DNA of 6,774 bases from an uncultured Steroidobacteraceae bacterium. GTDB taxonomy: Bacteria > Pseudomonadota > Gammaproteobacteria > Steroidobacterales > Steroidobacteraceae. The position numbers were made by a program, and so were the translations under genes. This document shows, piece after piece, positions 1 through 4,894 of the stretch; within the stretch, counting starts at the first letter, position 1, and the number at the start of each line of letters is the position of its first letter. Location of the stretch: the NCBI GenBank assembly GCA_955652625.1, contig CATPBM010000291.1:1-6774 (forward strand), written 5' to 3'. The notes under the pieces are model-generated. The model searched no databases. It was not told where the DNA came from and saw nothing but the letters and a program-made list of their open reading frames with translations.

Positions 1-41
1 CACGCCTCACGGACCGCTCCAACGATTGTTAGGAGTCACGC
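1..41 (-). other. attC recombination site of the first cassette, 5' half (cut by window edge)
   Basis: Read on the minus strand, this begins GCGTGACTCCTAAC (41 to 28), an R''-type core ending in AAC, and continues AATCGTTGGAGCGG. That resembles the common attC left part (AACAATTCGTT...AAGC) of class 1 integron cassettes as I remember it. The R'' arm pairs perfectly over 14 bases with the core at 379-392 at the other end of the cassette, as expected for the outer stem of one attC split by insertion. The central part and the L' and R' boxes lie beyond base 1. The R'' core is TCCTAAC, which departs from the RYYYAAC consensus at its first base; R' (GTTAGGA) departs at the paired base. The cassette ORF's TAA stop (29-31) lies inside it. 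The identification is by pattern and context; the rest of the hairpin cannot be seen. Confidence 0.75.
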
Positions 42-376
42 GCCAACTCCTTGTTCAGTACGGCGACTACCTCACCCTGAGCCACCACCTTCGGCCCGTC
101 CTGAACGGTGAACTTGAGGCCCGGATAGAGCCGGGCTTTCAGCGCGTCTGGTGCAATCAGCCACAAAAGCGCTTTTGCACTCGTACCTGGCTCCACCCAA
201 TCCTGTTCAGGGTACTCGTGCTCCGCACCATATAGTTCCCCGAGGCCAAAGTCGTGAATGGATCGAATGCCGGAGCGAACCGGCGTCTTTCGACCACGGG
301 CATCGGTTGACAGATAGGAAACGCGAACCTCCAAGTCGGCAGGCCGAAGAGGCCGACGGTACGGAGGCGGTTCCAC
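29..376 (-). CDS. Integron cassette protein resembling EF-Tu domain III, 115 aa
   Basis: Small cytoplasmic protein, with no signal peptide or membrane segment, filling almost the whole first cassette. The order of motifs matches the C-terminal beta-barrel domain (domain III) of elongation factor Tu: LEVRVSYLSTDARGRKTPV (residues 15-33), then PG at 63-64, then LYPGLKFTVQDG and VVAQGEVV toward the end. EF-Tu has similar GGR.TP, PG and F.LREGG..VG.G.V patterns there. There is no GTPase domain, so this is a stand-alone domain; what it binds is unknown. The start is GTG at 376, supported by AGGAG (385-389) eight bases upstream; the TAA stop lies in the attC core. Transcription would run away from intI, as usual for cassettes, driven from the attI side. 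The family similarity is judged by eye; the reading frame itself is well supported by the cassette boundaries. Confidence 0.75.
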   Translation of the reverse strand: MEPPPYRRPLRPADLEVRVSYLSTDARGRKTPVRSGIRSIHDFGLGELYGAEHEYPEQDWVEPGTSAKALLWLIAPDALKARLYPGLKFTVQDGPKVVAQGEVVAVLNKELARDS

Positions 377-378
377 TA

Positions 379-392
379 GCGTGACTCCTAAC
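379..392 (-). repeat. Inserted-cassette core (R' arm), perfect inverted copy of 28-41
   Basis: The minus strand reads GTTAGGAGTCACGC, and the + strand at 28-41 reads the same 14 bases, so the two copies are a perfect inverted repeat flanking the cassette ORF. Neither end of the match extends by another base. In integrons the cassette's own R' arm ends up at its 5' end after attI x attC recombination between G and TT, which here would fall between 392 and 391. The core GTTAGGA fits GTTRRRY except for the last base. Confidence 0.75.
385..389 (-). promoter_or_regulatory. Shine-Dalgarno of the cassette ORF inside the recombination core
   Basis: On the minus strand this reads AGGAG, eight bases before the GTG at 376. 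It is part of the core GTTAGGAG, so the recombination sequence also serves as ribosome binding site. It decides the GTG start; no in-frame ATG has comparable support. Confidence 0.6.
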
Positions 393-420
393 TATATGTA
401 GAGGGCCGAAGCGGGGTGAA
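391..420 (-). promoter_or_regulatory. Possible cassette promoter (Pc) at the attI junction
   Basis: On the minus strand, TTCACC (415-420) lies 18 bases from TATAGT (391-396), matching the sigma-70 hexamers at about 4/6 and 5/6. It points into the cassette array. The last T of the -10 is the first base of the inserted cassette, so any cassette (core always G then TT) would rebuild it. A caveat is that the start of transcription would fall near 384, leaving the AGGAG at 385-389 outside the message for the first cassette. An additional or different promoter further upstream in attI or intI is equally possible. Confidence 0.3.
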
Positions 421-525
421 GAAATACGCCAAACGCGCCAGATATGACGCTATACCTGCGTGCCACCAGCTGATTCGATTGGGTCCTGCACCGACACTGT
501 CGTCTAACACCCTAGGATACAGCGA
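393..525. other. attI-like region between intI and the first cassette
   Basis: This 133-base gap lies between the integrase start and the cassette junction, where attI sits in every known integron. It is visibly less GC-rich (421-480 is 52% by count) than the genes to the right. It should hold the integrase binding sites, the intI promoter and the cassette promoter. What can be seen is a core-like GTTAGAC on the minus strand (508-502), an 11-base palindrome CGACACTGTCG (492-502), and a possible cassette promoter. I found no LexA box of the CTGT-N8-ACAG type, so SOS control of intI is not supported. The rightmost limit of attI cannot be set from sequence alone. Confidence 0.6.
502..508 (-). 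other. Second core-like heptamer GTTAGAC in attI
   Basis: Read on the minus strand this is GTTAGAC, a perfect match to the GTTRRRY integron core, 116 bases from the used core at 392. The TAA inside its + strand form (505-507) is also the in-frame stop just upstream of intI and limits how far upstream that gene can start. No matching R'' core with AAC is found between here and 392 on the minus strand, so the interval is not a small cassette. It may be an extra integrase binding site or chance. Confidence 0.3.
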
Positions 526-1512
526 ATGGGTACTCCCCCAGGTCTGCTTGCGGTGGCGCGCGAGAAGATGCGCACCCGCCACCTGGCACTCAGAACGGAG
601 CAGGCCTATCTGCAGTGGCTGAGGCGTTACGTCGCGTTTCACAATCGCAGACATCCTCGTGAGCTCGGCGCGCCCGAAATCGAGCAATTCTTGACGCATC
701 TTGCGGTGCACCGCAAGGTCGGCGCGGCCACGCAGAACCAGGCGCTCCAGGCGCTGCTGTTTCTATACCGCCATGTACTGCAGATCGAGCTGCCGTGGCT
801 GGATGGGGTCACGCGCGCCTGTCAGCCGAAGCGGCTGCCCGTGGTGTTGAGTCGCACTGAGGTGCAGGCGCTCCTGGCGCACCTCCAGGGTACGCAGTGG
901 CTGGTCGCCAACCTTCTCTACGGAAGCGGACTGCGTCTGATGGAAGGCTTGCGCCTGCGGGTCAAGGATCTCGCGCTCGAGCGCGGCGAGCTCATTGTGC
1001 GCGAGGGCAAGGGTGGCAAGGACCGCATCACGATGCTGCCCGCCGCGCTCGACGTTCCCGTGCGCGCGCACCTCGGCCGGCTGCGCTCCTGGTACGAGGA
1101 AGAGCGCCGCCAGCAACAGCCCGGCGTGTCGCTGCCCTTCGCTCTCGCCCGGAAATATCCCCAGGCCGGCACGCAATGGGGCTGGCAGTACCTGTTTCCC
1201 GCGGCGAGTCTGTGCCGGGATCCGTATTCCGGGAGGCCGGTGCGTCACCACCTGCACGAGAAGACAGTACAGCGCGCGGTCCAGGAGGCGGTGCACCGGG
1301 CCCGGATCACCCGGCCGGCCAGCTGTCATACCCTGCGGCATTGCTTCGCGACGCACCTGCTGGAGGATGGCTACGACATCCGCACCGTCCAGGAACTGCT
1401 CGGCCACTCCGACTTGAAGACCACCATGATTTACACCCACGTCATGGCGAAGGGTGTCAACGGCGTGCGCAGCCCTCTTGACCGGCAAGGCGGGTCCCCC
1501 GGCGCGCTCTAG
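526..1512 (+). CDS. intI: Integron integrase IntI (tyrosine recombinase), 328 aa
   Basis: Site-specific tyrosine recombinase that inserts circular cassettes at attI and excises them at attC. The N-terminal SAM-like core-binding domain spans about residues 7-88 ([14 protein letters not shown] at 22-35). The catalytic residues are all visible: R137 (YGSGLRLME), K165 in GKGGKDR, H268 and R271 (CHTLRH), H294 (LLGHSD), and nucleophile Y303 (MIYTHV). The integron-specific insert absent from XerC/D is present at about 201-245 ([19 protein letters not shown], then [12 protein letters not shown]), as is the C-terminal VRSPLD tail. The length is normal for IntI (about 320-340 aa). The ATG at 526 has AGGA (514-517) eight bases upstream, and an in-frame TAA at 505-507 rules out earlier starts. 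It diverges from the cassette and converges on trmL, with 8 bases between the stops. It looks intact and therefore potentially active. Confidence 0.96.
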   Translation: MGTPPGLLAVAREKMRTRHLALRTEQAYLQWLRRYVAFHNRRHPRELGAPEIEQFLTHLAVHRKVGAATQNQALQALLFLYRHVLQIELPWLDGVTRACQPKRLPVVLSRTEVQALLAHLQGTQWLVANLLYGSGLRLMEGLRLRVKDLALERGELIVREGKGGKDRITMLPAALDVPVRAHLGRLRSWYEEERRQQQPGVSLPFALARKYPQAGTQWGWQYLFPAASLCRDPYSGRPVRHHLHEKTVQRAVQEAVHRARITRPASCHTLRHCFATHLLEDGYDIRTVQELLGHSDLKTTMIYTHVMAKGVNGVRSPLDRQGGSPGAL

Positions 1513-1518
1513 AGCGCG
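1503..1518. repeat. 16-base palindrome at the intI/trmL convergent junction
   Basis: CGCGCTCTAGAGCGCG is perfectly self-complementary and covers the intI stop codon (TAG, 1510-1512). It could fold as a 6-bp GC-rich stem with a CTAG loop. There is no T-run on either strand, so an intrinsic terminator is not demonstrated; it may simply lower read-through between the two converging genes. Confidence 0.5.
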
Positions 1519-1520
1519 TC

Positions 1521-1985
1521 TCAGGACGCGCCGCTGAACGCGTTTTGCCGCCAGGCCTCATACACCACCAGCGCGACCGCATTGGAGAGGTTGAGACTGC
1601 GGTTGTCTGCGCGCATGGGGATGGCGAGCGCGCGCTCGCGCGGGAGCGGCCCGAGCACCTCGGCGGGCAGGCCGCGGACTTCGGAGCCGAATAGCAGTGC
1701 GTCCCCGGGCCTGAAGGCTGCGTCGCTGTAGGCGCAGTGGCCGCCGGTCTCGATGCTGAAGAGACGCGCGCCCGCCAGCGCCTCGAGGCAGGCGGAGAAA
1801 TTCCTGTGCACTCTGACCTGGGCGAGCTCTGCGTAGTCGAGCCCGGCACGGCGCACCGCCTTGCCCGTGAGTTCGAAGCCGAGCGGCTTCACCAGATGCA
1901 GCGTGCTGCCGCAGTTGGCGCACAGGCGCATCACGTTCCCGGTGTTGGGCGGGATCTCGGGCCGGAACAGCACGACGTGGAACAT
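1521..1985 (-). CDS. trmL: tRNA (cytidine/uridine(34)-2'-O)-methyltransferase TrmL, 154 aa
   Basis: SPOUT-class (trefoil-knot) methyltransferase that uses S-adenosylmethionine to methylate the 2'-OH of the wobble nucleotide in certain leucine tRNAs; cytoplasmic dimer. The family motifs are all there: PEIPPNTGNVMRLCAN (9-24, motif 1 with N14 and R20), RRAGLDY (45-51), LLFGSEVRGLP (97-107, motif 2) and the knot motif 3, IPMRADNRSLNLSNAV (122-137), followed by VYEAWRQ. Its length is close to that of E. coli TrmL (157 aa). The frame stays open upstream to 2300, but homology begins exactly at MFHVVLFRPEIPPNTGN, so the ATG at 1983-1985 is chosen. No convincing Shine-Dalgarno precedes it; the upstream bases are C-rich. 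It diverges from the dihydroorotate dehydrogenase gene across 46 bases and converges on intI. In Pseudomonas, as I recall, trmL lies just after ntrC, so its presence near ntrBC here looks ancestral. Confidence 0.95.
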   Translation of the reverse strand: MFHVVLFRPEIPPNTGNVMRLCANCGSTLHLVKPLGFELTGKAVRRAGLDYAELAQVRVHRNFSACLEALAGARLFSIETGGHCAYSDAAFRPGDALLFGSEVRGLPAEVLGPLPRERALAIPMRADNRSLNLSNAVALVVYEAWRQNAFSGAS

Positions 1986-2014
1986 GGGCGGGGAGGGCAG
2001 TTGCCTTGACGCCT

Positions 2015-2024
2015 GTGCGATAAT
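2015..2024 (+). promoter_or_regulatory. Extended -10 promoter for the dihydroorotate dehydrogenase gene
   Basis: The + strand reads TGTGCGATAAT around here. GATAAT (2019-2024) matches TATAAT at 5 of 6 bases and is preceded by TG one base away (TGC), the extended -10 arrangement. No good -35 lies 16-18 bases upstream. Transcription would begin about 2031-2032, right at the ATG at 2032, suggesting a leaderless or nearly leaderless message. There is no Shine-Dalgarno within 20 bases of that ATG, which fits. Confidence 0.45.
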
Positions 2025-2031
2025 GCGCGCC

Positions 2032-3039
2032 ATGGCGACGCTCAAACCAGACGCGGGCCGGATTTCGCGGGCGGCGCCTGGCGCGACGCCCTTGGGCCTG
2101 AAATTCTGCGGCCTGGATTTCGCCTCACCCATCGTGCTGCTGTCCGGCTGCGTCGGCTTCGGCGAGGAGTACACGCGCATCGAGGGATTCTCCAACCGCG
2201 ACGCCGGCGCCATCGTGCTCAAGGGCACGACCGGCAAGGCGCGCCTCGGCAACGCCCCGCACCGGGTGTACGAGACCCCGGCGGGCATGCTGAATGCCAT
2301 CGGGCTTCAGAACCCCGGGGTCGAGCACGTGGTGGAGAGCATCCTGCCGCAGCTCGACTTCAGCGAGACGCGCTTCATCGCCAACGTGTCCGGCTCGACC
2401 ATCGAGGAATACGTCGAGGTCACGCGCCGCTTCGATCAGTCCCCGATTGACGCCATCGAGATCAACATCTCCTGCCCGAACGTCAAGGAGGGCGGCGTCG
2501 CATTCGGCAACTACCCGGATATGTCGGCGCAGGTCGTGGCTGCCTGCCGTCGCGTGACCCAAAAGCCGCTCATCACCAAGCTCTCGCCCAACCAGACCGA
2601 CATCGGCGAGAACGCGCGCCGCTGCATCGAGGCAGGTTCGGATGCGCTGTCGGTGATCAACACCATCATGGGCATGGCGATCGACGTGGCGACGCGGCGT
2701 CCGTTTCTCGGCAACGTGCAGGGCGGACTGTCGGGACCTGCCATCCGGCCGATTGCGCTGTTGAAGGTGCACCAGGTGTACGAGGTGGCCCGAGCGCACG
2801 GCGTGCCGATCATCGGCCAGGGCGGCATCACGAGCGCGAACGATGCACTCGAGTTCATCATTGCCGGCGCCACGGCGGTCGGGGTGGGCACGGCGTTGTT
2901 CTACGACCCGCTCATCTGCAGGAGCATCAACGAAGGCATCGCCGAGTACCTGCGCAGCCAGGGCCTTGCCAACGTGACCGAGCTCGTCGGCAGCCTGCGC
3001 GTCACGAACGAGACGCAGGACTGTGCGATTTCAGGCTAG
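2032..3039 (+). CDS. pyrD: Dihydroorotate dehydrogenase, class 1B type, 335 aa
   Basis: FMN-binding TIM-barrel enzyme oxidising dihydroorotate to orotate in de novo pyrimidine synthesis. Seen in order: GLKFCGLDFASPIVLLSGC (22-40), GAIVLKG with K64, the substrate-loop motif GMLNAIGLQNPG (85-96), N118, NISCPNVKEGG (145-155) with C148, K183, SVINT (207-211), GQGGI (262-266) and GVGTALFYD (284-292) for FMN phosphate. A cysteine as catalytic base marks class 1; membrane class 2 enzymes use serine and carry an N-terminal amphipathic extension, not seen here. Class 1B normally works with the iron-sulfur/FAD subunit PyrK (NAD+ as acceptor), but no pyrK is present in the window. An N-terminal extension of about 20 residues precedes the conserved barrel. 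The frame is open far upstream; ATG 2032 is preferred over ATG 2023, which overlaps the -10 box. The ferredoxin-like tail of the related PreA proteins is absent. Confidence 0.85.
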   Translation: MATLKPDAGRISRAAPGATPLGLKFCGLDFASPIVLLSGCVGFGEEYTRIEGFSNRDAGAIVLKGTTGKARLGNAPHRVYETPAGMLNAIGLQNPGVEHVVESILPQLDFSETRFIANVSGSTIEEYVEVTRRFDQSPIDAIEINISCPNVKEGGVAFGNYPDMSAQVVAACRRVTQKPLITKLSPNQTDIGENARRCIEAGSDALSVINTIMGMAIDVATRRPFLGNVQGGLSGPAIRPIALLKVHQVYEVARAHGVPIIGQGGITSANDALEFIIAGATAVGVGTALFYDPLICRSINEGIAEYLRSQGLANVTELVGSLRVTNETQDCAISG

Positions 3040-3709
3040 CCGCGCCTCGGTGCGCCGCCTGATCGCCGCGACGGCCGCGGGCGTGACGCTCGCGCTCGCC
3101 GCGACGCAGGCCCTGCCCGAAGAGCCGGGCGATGAGGGAGCCTCCACCGCGGCGCCTGTGCGCATGAGCCTGCGGGCGAACGAGTACGCCCTGGGACGCC
3201 CGGATGCCCCTGTCACCATCGTGGAGTTCACCGACTACCAGTGCCCTTACTGCCGGCGCTTTGAGGCCGAGACCTGGCCGCTCCTGAAACGCGATTACGT
3301 CGATACCGGCAAGGTGCGCTTCATCGTGCGCGACCTGCCGCTGCAGATTCATTCCGCAGCCCGCTCGGCTGCCGAGGTCGCTCACTGCGCCGGGGCGCAG
3401 GGCAAGTTCTGGCCCATGCACGAGGCACTGCTTGCGAGCGATGCGAAACTGACGGACGAGTACGTGCTGCAGCAGGCGCGTGCGATGGGGCTGGATGCGC
3501 AGCGCCTGAGCGCCTGCGCCACGGCGGACCGCTACGACGCTGCGATCTCGCGCAACGCCAACCAGGCCGCCGCGCTCGGCATCCACGGCACCCCGACATT
3601 CATCATCGGCAGGTCCGCGCCGCGCAAGTTGAGCGGGGAGCGCCTCTCGGGCGCGCACCCCTACGAAGTGTTCGAAGCGCGCCTGAAGGAGTTGCTGGCG
3701 GGCGAGTAG
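3023..3709 (+). CDS. Exported DsbA-like thiol:disulfide oxidoreductase, 228 aa
   Basis: Periplasmic thioredoxin-fold protein of the DsbA/DsbG/BdbD group, expected to oxidise or isomerise disulfides in exported proteins. The N-terminus is a Sec-type signal peptide: Arg-rich start (7-12), hydrophobic LIAATAAGVTLALAA (13-27), and probable cleavage near ATQA-LPEE (30/31). An acidic linker follows. The fold starts at PVTIVEFTDYQCPYC, with redox motif C74-P-Y-C77 and the cis-proline at P191 in GTPTF (189-193). C122 and C165 may form a second disulfide as in related proteins. The length is typical for the family. The GTG start at 3023 overlaps pyrD by 17 bases; its nearest AGGA is only two bases away. 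A second in-frame GTG at 3050 gives a more usual signal peptide (VRRLIAATA...) and starts after the pyrD stop, so the true start is uncertain. It is very probably co-transcribed with pyrD, though no functional link is evident. Confidence 0.9.
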   Translation: MRFQASRASVRRLIAATAAGVTLALAATQALPEEPGDEGASTAAPVRMSLRANEYALGRPDAPVTIVEFTDYQCPYCRRFEAETWPLLKRDYVDTGKVRFIVRDLPLQIHSAARSAAEVAHCAGAQGKFWPMHEALLASDAKLTDEYVLQQARAMGLDAQRLSACATADRYDAAISRNANQAAALGIHGTPTFIIGRSAPRKLSGERLSGAHPYEVFEARLKELLAGE

Positions 3710-3715
3710 CGCGCT

Positions 3716-4834
3716 TCAGAGCAGGCGCTGCTGACCGCTGCTCTCGGCCACGGGCGCCGCGAGCGGCGGATGCAGGCGCACCGGGGTGGGTGCGGCGGCG
3801 GCGAAAGTTACCTCCATCACGCGGAAGCGCTCGAGAATGCGCAGGTTGATGCTCTGCTGCGCGTCGGCGTAGGCCTTGTAGTCCGAGCGGGTGACGAAGT
3901 AGACCGCTTCGAACTGCAGTCCCTTATCGGTGTAGCGCAGCAGATGACAGCGCTCGAAGCGCGTGTCGGGCGTCGCCTCGATGATCTCGCGCACCACGCG
4001 CGGCACTGATGCGAGCGCGGCGACCGCGGTCTCGTAATGCACGTCGAGCAGAAACAGCGCACGCCGCTCGCGCAGGCGGCCGAAGTTGCGCACGCGCGCT
4101 TTGAGGATGTCCCCGTTCGAGATAATGATCTGCTCGCCGCCGAGGCTCCGCAGCCGCGTGCTCTTGACGCCGATGTGCTCGACGCTCCCCTGGCAGTCAT
4201 CGAGCGTGAGGAAATCCCCGATGCCGAAGGGCTTGTCGAGCGCGATGGAGAGCGAAGCGAGCAGGTCCCCGAGCACCGTCTGCACCGCAAGCGCGAGGGC
4301 GATGCCGCCGATGCCGAGGCCCGCGAGCAGCGGCTTGATCTCGACCCCGAGGTTGTCGAGTGCGAACAGCACCGTGACGCCCCAGATCAGGATGCCGGCC
4401 CCGAACAGGATCACCTCCATCGAGCTCTTGAGCAGCGTGTCCGGTCCCGTGGAGCGCAGCCGGCGCGCCTCGATGCCATAGCGCACCGCCGCGAGCGCCC
4501 ACAGCGCCACCTGCATCCAGAACAGCACCACCAGGGCAACGGTCAGCCAGCGCTCCACGCGTGGCGGGAAGGTCAGATCGCGGGAGGCGAGCCACACCGC
4601 CACGCCCCACAGGAACAGGCGATTGGTGCGCTCGACCAGAAGCGCCGCGAGGTCGATCGCGGCGTGCACCTGGATCGGGCGCTGTGCGGTGAGGCGGCGG
4701 CGGCGAGCCCCGATGAAGCGCTTCGCGAGCGGCAGGAGCGTGAAGGTGACCAGGAAGATGCCGAGCGCAAGCGTCCAGGCCCCGAACTGGTTGCCGAGGA
4801 AGTCCGTGTGCCACAACTCGCGCCAACCCGCCAT
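3716..4834 (-). CDS. MscS-family mechanosensitive ion channel, 372 aa
   Basis: Inner-membrane channel that opens under membrane tension to release solutes during hypo-osmotic shock. Hydrophobic segments lie near residues 16-36, 70-84, 94-118 and 138-158. These are followed by the pore-lining helix characteristic of the family, Gly/Ala-rich AGLGIGGIALALAVQTVLG (171-189). The cytoplasmic beta domain follows with DKPFGIGDFL (200-209), VKSTRLRSLGGEQIIISN (223-240) and an alpha/beta C-terminal vestibule to about 345, then a short Pro/Ala-rich tail. Having more membrane helices than E. coli MscS (three, 286 aa), it is closer to the YbdG/YnaI size class. ATG at 4834 is chosen because GGGAG (4842-4846) sits seven bases ahead; a TTG two codons further upstream would be too close. 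It begins 60 bases after ntrC on the same strand, so it may be part of the ntrBC transcript, and ends 6 bases from the converging dsbA-like gene. Confidence 0.92.
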   Translation of the reverse strand: MAGWRELWHTDFLGNQFGAWTLALGIFLVTFTLLPLAKRFIGARRRRLTAQRPIQVHAAIDLAALLVERTNRLFLWGVAVWLASRDLTFPPRVERWLTVALVVLFWMQVALWALAAVRYGIEARRLRSTGPDTLLKSSMEVILFGAGILIWGVTVLFALDNLGVEIKPLLAGLGIGGIALALAVQTVLGDLLASLSIALDKPFGIGDFLTLDDCQGSVEHIGVKSTRLRSLGGEQIIISNGDILKARVRNFGRLRERRALFLLDVHYETAVAALASVPRVVREIIEATPDTRFERCHLLRYTDKGLQFEAVYFVTRSDYKAYADAQQSINLRILERFRVMEVTFAAAAPTPVRLHPPLAAPVAESSGQQRLL

Positions 4835-4841
4835 CGGCAAG

Positions 4842-4846
4842 CTCCC
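4842..4846 (-). promoter_or_regulatory. Shine-Dalgarno of the mscS-family gene
   Basis: The minus strand reads GGGAG, seven bases before ATG 4834 and only one base before the alternative TTG at 4840. It therefore fixes the start at the ATG. The same GGGAG with seven-base spacing precedes ntrC. Confidence 0.6.
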
Positions 4847-4894
4847 GCACTGAAGCGCTCGGGCGCGAACCTTACCGGGTTCCTGCCGCGGCGA

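Noticed and set aside
449..468. Sigma-54-like TGGCACG-N4 element on the minus strand in attI
   Set aside because: The GG half matches, but the GC that should follow 10 bases later is two bases out of place, and sigma-54 promoters are strict about this spacing.
393..525. LexA/SOS box upstream of intI
   Set aside because: I looked for CTGT-N8-ACAG. CTGT (497-500) and ACAG (519-522) occur, but they are 18 bases apart rather than 8.
388..711. Minus-strand open frame of 107 codons across the attI region
   Set aside because: It runs antisense through the 5' end of intI and the attI region, has no family resemblance, and its end overlaps the recombination core.
763..1488. Minus-strand open frame of 241 codons opposite intI
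   Set aside because: It is entirely antisense to a well-supported integrase, with no recognisable domain and no ribosome site of note.
1986..2300. N-terminal extension of trmL up to 2300
   Set aside because: The frame is open but overlaps pyrD in antisense, and TrmL homology starts exactly at the ATG at 1985.
3709..3750. Terminator between the converging dsbA-like and mscS genes
   Set aside because: There are only 6 bases between the stops. The nearby GAGCAG/CTGCTC repeat lies inside the mscS coding end and lacks a T-run.
4867..4882. Hairpin GAACC...GGTTC between ntrC and mscS as a terminator
   Set aside because: Only five base pairs with a six-base loop and no T-run; too weak to call a terminator.
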